DNA from: Chrysoperla carnea
Taxonomy: Eukaryota > Arthropoda > Insecta > Neuroptera > Chrysopidae
Reading direction: 5' to 3'
Length of the DNA stretch: 64,000 nucleotides
Assembly: GCF_905475395.1 (NCBI RefSeq)
Contig: NC_058342.1
Location: forward strand, 30,462,140-30,526,139
A model generated the notes under the pieces. It was not told where the DNA came from and did no database searches. It saw nothing but the letters and a program-made list of their open reading frames with translations. Positions 56,780 to 64,000 of the stretch are shown here, one piece after another (position 1 is the first letter of the stretch; every line of letters begins with the position of its first letter). The translations under genes were made by a program, and so were the position numbers.

Positions 56780-57322
56780 TTTACGACCAAATGTTTCAAA
56801 CAAAAGTTGTTCATTTTAAATAACGGATTTTCATCTTTTCTTTTGTCAAAGCACTACTGTTTCAAAACCGCTTCATGGAGTAGTAGTCGAAGATGAATCA
56901 ACCCACATTTTGCTATCACAAGGAACTCTATGGTGGAAATGTTTCCCATCTCAGGATAGCTACTCTAACCTTACCTACCCTTAGGAAATCTTAAGAGGAA
57001 AATGAAGTTAAAAGTTAAATAATTTGTGGAACTGAAACATCTAATACAAGTTTACGACCAAATGTTTCAAACAAAAGTTGTTCATTTTTAATAACGGATT
57101 TTCATCTTTTCTTTTGTCAAAGCATTTCTGTTTCTAAACCGCTTCATGGAGTAGCAGCCGAAGATGAATCAACCCACATTTTGCTATCACAACGAACTCT
57201 ATGGTGGAAATGTTTCCCATCTCAGGATAGCCACTCTAGCCTTACCTACCCTTAGGAAATCTTAAGAGGAAAATGAAGTTAAAAGTTAAATAATTTGTGA
57301 AACTGAAACATCTAATACAAGT
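56780..57322. repeat. 271-bp tandem duplication of S2-like sequence
   Basis: TTACGACCAAATGTTTCAAA at 56781 and 57052, period 271 bp. The two units differ at few positions. Each holds an element-A-like start (ATGTTTCAAACAAAAGTTGT), then S2-like sequence (TTTTGCTATCACAA..GAAC, CCCATCTCAGGATAGC, CACTCTAGCCTTACCT). Confidence 0.9.
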
Positions 57323-57324
57323 TT

Positions 57325-59185
57325 TTTTTTTTTATGTAGCCGGTTTTCACACCCTTTATGAAATTATTTGCAAGTCATCATTGAATTGAATTTTCCTTGT
57401 ATAATACTGTTTGCAAATTTTCATATACATACATATAAATGTAATTAATATAATATTTTCCACGTTTTAATAATATATAATGGTTTAAAATGGCGGTGGG
57501 GGGTGTCGGTGGTCAAAAGGGGAAGAACTGGTCTCGTCCGGGTGTAGAAAATATGTTCGGTTCTCTCTACACAACATACACCGTATAATACTATGTATAT
57601 ATATATATATATATTTTTTTTCTATTTTTGTTACGCGTCTTGGCAAAAGCAGCAACCAGTTTTTTTTAAACCTTTTAAGAATAATTAATTTTGTTTCTTT
57701 TATTTTTTATAATACTCAACGTCATTGCGGTCATTTCCATTACAAAGGTTTTTGTGGCTTTAGTTATCCTTGTTGCCAAATTCGATCAGCTAAATAAAAT
57801 TTCCAAATCTTTTCTACAAATATATTTTGTTAAAATTCACAGCTTTGAACTCTCCTTCACACTTTTAGGAAGTAGCACAAAATTGGGCTTGGACGAAGAA
57901 TGGGAAGGTAATACTTGTGTAAAACGGGATTTTTTTTAACTCGATTCAAAGACAACACGAGCCACCCAGACGAATACAGGCAATCTTCATCTCCACACTT
58001 TTGTGATTACTTGTGTAGTCCAGTAGCTGGTCTTTAAGTGCTAGAGACTTTGATAGCTAAGACGAAAGATACACTAGAAGCTTTCCCGCGCTTCTCACCT
58101 TCTGCACTATACGGTTTTTTTTGTATTAGGAGACTAAACATCGATTTTTGACATTGAAAACAATACTCATACTATATACTTTGTCAGTCTGCATATTATA
58201 AGGTAATATGTTGTACCTTGAGTCAAATGTACTGTGAATCTTACAAAGTTTCTTGGCGGAATGCAGATAGGCTGAAGATTGTATATGTGGTTTGGTAACT
58301 ATTTACAAGCTAACAATTGCATTTTGTTTTATAAATTATACTCACTGACTATTAAATTAAATTTTGAAGGGGTAAAGTTTCAAATACGCAAAGTGATATA
58401 CCTTGAATGTAACAACATAATGTACCATTGATACATGGTAAATTCGATTACATTAAATTTTACAATTTTATTCTTATTCTTTATGAGTTTCGAAGTATGG
58501 CAGAAAAAGACGCCTCGTTAGACCGATTCATTTGTAAATATCACCTGTTTCTAGACGCTTAAAGTAATGGGGCCTGTAGGGTTTTCACATACATTCTTTG
58601 ATGCGGTCTCTCAGACTGAACTGGATTACATGTTGGGGAGATCGCCTTCAGGTGCAATTGGTGGATTATGGTGTAAGCCATGGTACATCATAATGTTGTT
58701 CCATGGTTCATACATCATGTACCATGGTTCACACGTTCTTATCGACAGTTGTTTGTTATTTAAATTCTCAAAAAAACATAATATTGAAAAATTTCACTGT
58801 CTCACAATTGTGTTGTTAATTTTGACCCTAAGTACTACATTTTCCCCTATTATAAAGATAAAATTGAATAGTAAATAAATGAAACAACTTTACAAATATA
58901 TATCTAAAATATATTAGAAAAAGAATGATATTTTATGAAATACCATTTAACCGAGAAATTATTTGTAATTATTTAAATAAACAAGAATAAAAAATTCAGT
59001 AAATATTTTATAAATATATAACATGGCCGATTGAATAAAATAAATAGCCATTTAAAAACATTTCAAACAAAAGAATATGTTTTTATCAATTATATTTTTA
59101 CAAATATAAGCATTGTATTAAAAATTAAAATTTATAAATAATAAAGGATGACCAAGTTGTGATCATACAAAATAAACTTTGACTC
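57325..59185. other. AT-rich stretch, no gene seen
   Basis: Nearly 1.9 kb. A G-rich patch at 57489-57512 and a (TA)n run at 57597-57613. CATGGTTCATACATCATGTACCATGG near 58700 is a short repeat/inverted word cluster. The 103-codon frame at 58567-58878 and the 82-codon frame at 57691-57939 show no domain. Confidence 0.4.
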
Positions 59186-59189
59186 CCTA

Positions 59190-59585
59190 ACGTATTCGTT
59201 GGGTGCGTAGTCATGGTAGGGACAATAAAATCGATGCCAGCGCTTCCAGTGAACAATTTTAGCGATAAAGGACGCTGTTATGACTAATTTGCAGGTCTTT
59301 ACATGTTAATGTTATAGAAAATGGCAAATTAAAATTATTGAAAAACACTAATTAATTAAACTTAATGCATTAAAAATTGTGAAAATAAGAAATCAAATTG
59401 CACAAATATTATTTTTCAAACGTAAATTATCATAATTATTTATTTAAATTTGTGAGACAATAATATTAAATTTTCAATGTGAGTCATAAATGCAATCCAT
59501 GAAATTATATAAACATCCATACAATTCTATAATTAAAGAAATGTATCGTTACCATGGAAACACCTCTAATAAAACTTGATCGATT
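59190..59585 (+). mobile_element. Dispersed element C, full copy
   Basis: Runs from TATTCGTTGGGTGCGTAGTC through GATGCCAGCGCTTCCAGTGA and GTGAGACAATAATATTAAAT to GTATCGTTACCATGGAAACA. Closest to the copy at 34587. Confidence 0.85.
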
Positions 59586-59589
59586 AATT

Positions 59590-60485
59590 TTCCTTCAATT
59601 AACATTATTGTGAGTTCTTCCACAAGGTACTGTGTTAAAAATCTCAAGTTTAAAATAAATTAGTTCACAATTTTCCCCGCAAGACGCTCCAAAACTGTGT
59701 TTATTGTGATCAAAGGATTTTGAACTATCATTTATCGCAAAAAAACAAAGAAAATTCACCCTACTTGCTCAAACACTCGAACTGCTGTTATCATACTGAC
59801 TTATATTAATCATTTAACTACGGAATCCTAAATTTGATTTATTTTAAAACCCAATGAATAGAAAACAAAATATATTTTTCATCAAACATAAACGATCATA
59901 ATTCTATAAATCAATATTGCAAAAATGTTCAGATATTTTCATCAATATCATCAGAATTTTCATTATTTCATAATTGAACTCATGTTGTGTACGAATAAAT
60001 GAAAAAAAAAAAAATTTAATTTAAAAAAATTTTGAATTTTCATTTTTTTATGTTATTTTTTGTAGGTTGGTATGTGTAATGTGTCAGAATATTGAAAATG
60101 GCATTTACAATGAATTCCATTGAATTTTGTTTGTAACTATATTTTTAAATTGTATCAATACTGGAAAAAAAGTGGATAAAATATGTGAATGAAAAATGAT
60201 TTTCACACGATAACTACATCAAATTTACAACCGTTAAAAATATGATCAGTTAATTATCAAGGTATTAGTTATTTCCCACATGAATTTATAAGGAAATTCA
60301 GGAAAGTCGAGATAATAATAATAATAATGAGTTTAACAACCTCCTTTTCTCTGACATATACAAATTTTGAGCCTCAAGTTTTAGTTTTGTTTTACTATCA
60401 TACGAATGTATATTTGACAATGAAACGAAGGCTCAAATCGTTATCACCGTGAAAAACTGAATGTAATATCTGTTTATGAAAGTGA
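59590..60485. other. AT-rich stretch with a SINE tail-like scrap
   Basis: AATAATAATAATAATGAGTT followed by ACCTCCTTTTCTCTGACAT near 60315 resembles the 3' module of S3 SINEs in reverse. Otherwise background. Confidence 0.4.
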
Positions 60486-60489
60486 GAAT

Positions 60490-60640
60490 TTTGTAGAATT
60501 ACTTAGCTTCCGATATTTCGAAAATCGAGGCAGGAATCGAAAAATTTTATCTTTATTTTTCGTCTACATTCATGAAATTATAACAAAATTCATCCTCAAA
60601 GTTGAAAATAAGGTACAAATAATTTTAACCAAAGTCTAAA
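60490..60640. mobile_element. TTAA-type element fragment
   Basis: TTACTTAGCTTCCGATATTT, GAAAAATTTTATCTTTATTT, TTCGTCTACATTCATGAAAT and CATCCTCAAAGTTGAAAATA match the right half of the element at 24980-25628. Confidence 0.75.
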
Positions 60641-60644
60641 GTTA

Positions 60645-61795
60645 AGTCTAAGCTTGTTACAACAATAAATTGTAAATACTATTTAATTTAAAGGTGTTTT
60701 CTACATGGTACTTTGATTTACATAGAGACCTATATGACTTTTCAATTCGATTGGTCTATAAGTTACTAGTTATCCAATAGAATTTATTCAAACTGCATAT
60801 TTTATTTTCTTACATGATTCCAAAATTTCAACTCATAATCGATCTTGCTTGTACGTACTTAATCAAAAGTGATTTATAAGTACGGTAGTCATAGTTAATA
60901 GACATGCAAAAAAGTATACTAATGATCAAATTTTTTTACTATCCATACATGCAGATAGATGAATGACTTTTACGTACGTATACTGTATGGGGTAGCAGGG
61001 TAGCTACTACACTCATATAACTAGACCATAAGTGAAAACCATGTTTTCAATTCAATCACCATATAATGTCATTTACGGTGATCGTATGACTATGAATGCA
61101 GTCAGCCACCAAGTAACATGGTTATTATTTAAGGAAGTTAGTAATGGTTGTTACCCGACTGTCGTGGTTACCGTAGTAACCTTTCTATCAAATCTGTTCA
61201 TGACAAAAAAAATGTGTTTTTGAAAGGGATCTTTATGTGATTAGGTATTGAGCCAAATCCGTTTATATACTCTTGTAAACTATCCATTTTTTTCAAATGC
61301 TACTCCTTATGATGTTATCTCATTGGGCTACACTTCCGATGGCTACAGAAGTATTACAATAATAAGCGATTTAAGCTTTTAAACTTATTATATAATATTT
61401 AAGGATGTACAAGCGCCAAGGCTATCTTGGATAAAAGATTTCGGATTTCGGATTTGCACACGAAGGTCTCCGTACTTTATCTTATATTCTTTTATATGAA
61501 TAAAGGTTCCGTCAACGTCGTTAAAATCGATTTTGACTGTGGAGCAAAATTTTGTAAAGTAATCATCCTCAAAAATACACCCCCATGAGGGTCGGGGTGT
61601 ATTTAACAAAAGGTTTATTTAATTTAGAGTCGAGTCAATGCCCTTTTTTTATATTCAACATATAAACAATACATATAAAAACAGTTATAATTGAGTCGAC
61701 TTGGTAATTTTATATAAAATTTACAAAAAAAAATGAAATATATTGTACGCATTTAAAACTAGTAGTGATGGACTGTAAAAATTTAATTCACCAAC
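60645..61795. other. AT-rich stretch, nothing recognised
   Basis: TTTAAGGATGTAC at 61399 recalls the TTAA-type element terminus but has no visible partner. The minus-strand frame at 61388-61609 and the plus-strand frame at 61032-61223 show no domain. Confidence 0.4.
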
Positions 61796-61801
61796 ATTTA
61801 G

Positions 61802-61890
61802 TCTTCGATATTATTATGGTCAGTATCCCCGCCTGTTTCGTGGGAGACCTGGTTCGATTTCCCGCTGGAGACCGGAGTTCGATTTCCTCA
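61802..61890 (+). pseudogene. tRNA-Asp-like pseudogene with duplicated T-arm segment
   Basis: TGGTCAGTATCCCCGCCTGT and CGTGGGAGACCTGGTTCGAT follow the tRNA-Asp layout closely. The D-arm start and acceptor stem have drifted and the anticodon loop reads CTGTTTC in place of CTGTCAC. GAGACCNGNGTTCGATTTCC-like sequence then appears a second time at 61868-61886, a short tandem copy of the T-arm region. Not a working tRNA; possibly a SINE head. Confidence 0.7.
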
Positions 61891-62059
61891 TTTTAATATA
61901 ATTTACTCAAAATTTTGCGGTTGTTAAGGAGGGAGTCTCACCAGTAATAGAAAAAATTAGTAGATATGTCATAGTTAACGAAACATAGTTAAATAAAACA
62001 AAAAGTTTGAAAACCCTACCGATCAATTAAGTGAGTAATTTCTAATTAAAAATGCACTT

Positions 62060-62505
62060 AATAGGGTACTTTCGGTAGAGAAAAATAAATTATGAAATTT
62101 GAAAAAAATTTAAATTTATGTAAAAATGTACTTAAATATTCTGATTTCGAGTCATAAAAGCACATTTTTCTTTTATAATATTAAAATTAAAAATCGTAAT
62201 TTTTAAACTATATATCACGTGACCTCAAACGTGGACCCTGATGTGATGTCAAATCGGTATGAACCATAGACCATCAGTTAGTTTAGTGTAGACAGCTGGG
62301 AATAATATATCCATAGAGAGTAAATATTTGTAATTATTATAATTAGTTGTCTATGAATATATCTGTAAAACTTATCTGTGTTATTTCGTATACTGATACC
62401 GATATTACGTCACCAAATTGGATTCCCGCGTTTTTGACAGTTTAAAATTTAAGTTTTTGGCAAGAAAGTTTGTGTATTTTTTCGAAATAAATTTTTGGTG
62501 GTTTT
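62060..62505. repeat. Dispersed repeat H, copy 2
   Basis: Same orientation as 42526-42988. It begins AATAGGGTACTTTCGGTAGA and ends GAAATAAATTTTTGGTGG. Differences include GACCTCAAACGTGGACCCTG in the middle. Confidence 0.9.
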
Positions 62506-62894
62506 TTATTAGCAAAATCAACATTTTGAAGTACTTTTTCAAATACAGTAGAATATCCTATTTATGAATCAGATTTGCTCGGACCATCATTGCCAACATA
62601 ATATAAAAAAAACATAAAAATAATCAAAATAGTTTTTGTTTGTCTATATATTTAATTTTGTATTTGATTTATATATAAAAAAAAGTTTGTTGATGCGCTT
62701 TGATCTTCTTCCCCCAATACAATATGTACTGCGGACATATGTAATAATGGACATTTCATAAAAATTATAGTAATAATGATAAATACAAATGCTTATATTT
62801 ACTATGTTGTGCATACATACAAAGTAAGGCAGATAATTTTGCGATTTTGAAAACTCTTTACAACAAAAACCATTAAATTTTTCTATCTTGAATT

Positions 62895-62912
62895 GGGGGG
62901 CGGGCGGTGGGG
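62895..62912 (+). other. G-quadruplex-capable G-rich motif
   Basis: GGGGGGCGGGCGGTGGGG has enough G-runs of three or more for a G4 fold. It is one of a few isolated G-rich patches in this AT-rich window and sits ~70 bp before the satellite array. Confidence 0.45.
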
Positions 62913-62954
62913 TGGTAGGTAATTTTTTTCATTTTCTCTAAGTGATGTTTGTTA

Positions 62955-64000
62955 ATTTTAGGGTCACAATTACAAAAATGAAGTTCATTTAACGATAGAG
63001 CGAATATTTTTCAAGATATCGATCAAAATCGAGGAAAATTTAGCGATATCTTGAAAAATATTCGCTCTATCGTTAAATGAACTTGATTTTTGTAATTTTT
63101 GGGTCAAAATTACCCTGTAAACTGAGTTTTATCCAAATCGGAAACAAACAAATTTTCTCGAATTTTCGATTTTTTCTAAGGGGTACCCTTTAACAAAATC
63201 GCAAAAATCGAAAAAAATTATTTTGTTTCTGATTTTGACAAAACTCAGTTTATAGGGTAATTTTGACCCAAAAATTGCAAAAATCAAGTTCATTTAACGA
63301 TAGAGCGAATATTTTTCAAGATATCGTTCATTTTTACGCGATTTTGATCGATATCTTGCAAACTAATGAACCAATTAAGAAATAAACAGGATTTTTGTAA
63401 TTTTTGGGTCAAAATTACCTTATATACTGAGTTTTATCGAAATCGAAAACAACAAAATTTTCTCGATTTTTTCGATTTTTTCTAAGGGGTACCCCTTAAG
63501 AAAATTGCAAAAAACCGAAAAAATTATAGAGTTTCCGATTTGGATAAAACTCAGTTTATTGGGTAATTTTGACCCAAAAATTACAAAAATCAAGTTCATT
63601 TAACGATAGAGCGAATATTTTTCAAGATATCGCTCATTTTTCTTCGATTTTGATCGATATCTTGCAAACTAATGAACCAATTATGAAATAAACACGATTT
63701 TTGTAATTTTTGGGTCAAAATTACCTTATAAACTGAGTTTTATCGAAATCGGAACCAAACAAATTTTCTCGAATTTTTCGATTTTTTCTAAGGGGTACCC
63801 CTTAAGAAAATTGCAAAAAACCGAAAAAATTATAGAGTTTCCGATTTGGATAAAACTCAGTTTATTGGGTAATTTTGACCCAAAAATTACAAAAATCATG
63901 TTCATTGAACGATAGAGTGAGTACTTTTCAAGATATCGCTCATTTTTCCTCGATTTTGATCGATATCTTGCAAACTAATGAACCAATTATGAAATAAACA
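62955..64000. repeat. Satellite array 306B: palindromic monomers, at least 3 copies, to window end
   Basis: KpnI-centred cores AAGGGGTACC at 63178, 63484 and 63790, spaced exactly 306 bp. Each core is flanked by arms ending GGGTCAAAATTAC / GTAATTTTGACCC. Between the cores lies a second inverted block, CGATAGAGCGAATATTTTTC with GATCGATATCTTGCAAACTA. The architecture and several words match array 306A at 14480-15765, though the sequences have diverged. The array runs off the window. Confidence 0.95.
62983..63082. repeat. Perfect 39-bp inverted repeat at the start of array 306B
   Basis: The arm 62983-63021 starts GTTCATTTAACGATAGAGCG. The arm 63044-63082 ends CGCTCTATCGTTAAATGAAC. They are exact reverse complements with a 22-nt loop. 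Similarity continues weakly outside both arms. Confidence 0.95.

Overview
The window looks like intergenic or intronic DNA from a very AT-rich eukaryotic genome, most likely an insect. I found no intact protein-coding gene, no rRNA, no CRISPR array and no prokaryotic operon. The insect reading is an inference. It rests on Pol III tRNA genes with eukaryotic A and B boxes, tRNA-derived SINEs, a Helitron of the kind common in insects, hAT-like MITEs with TIRs of the CAGGGTTGCCAGAT type, and an RTE-like LINE remnant. I cannot name the species.

Layout. Positions 1-6233 hold a direct duplication: 1-2318 recurs at 3916-6233 with an offset of exactly 3915 bp. Each copy carries a SINE with matching target-site duplications. 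A tRNA-Gly fragment sits at the point where the copies diverge. Positions 7-14 kb are mosaic repeats, including a hAT-like MITE at 12.04-12.58 kb. Positions 14.48-17.61 kb hold two adjacent satellite arrays: a ~306-bp palindromic monomer with a KpnI core, then a ~315-bp monomer. Positions 19.6-31 kb carry many MITE-like elements, two tRNA-related SINE types, and a Helitron (28116-28660) inserted in an older repeat whose empty site can be read from other copies. Positions 31.44-32.33 kb carry a hAT-type MITE with an 8-bp TSD whose interior is the ~315-bp satellite unit, followed by a relic of the 306-bp family. Positions 35.4-53.1 kb hold nine tRNA-Leu(UAA) genes or pseudogenes in four plus-strand groups, with a ~168-bp tandem period inside most groups. 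A LINE 3' remnant lies at 40.1 kb. A long-TIR fold-back element lies at 45.06-45.82 kb. From 62.98 kb to the window end there is a second array of the 306-bp palindromic family.

The commonest dispersed repeat, called element A here, is ~600 bp and has at least 15 full or partial copies on both strands. It ends in a conserved hairpin that closes with GGTATAAAA. It contains much of the simple CTGTCTGT-type sequence. Its copies host a Helitron (28116), a SINE (37820) and a tRNA-Gly fragment (2320).

How it works together. The only probable functional products are the intact tRNA-Leu(UAA) genes, which would decode UUA, a codon favoured in AT-rich genomes. Everything else reads as layered transposon debris. 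The most notable pattern is an apparent path from MITE to satellite. Stretches not listed are AT-rich DNA in which I see no supported feature.
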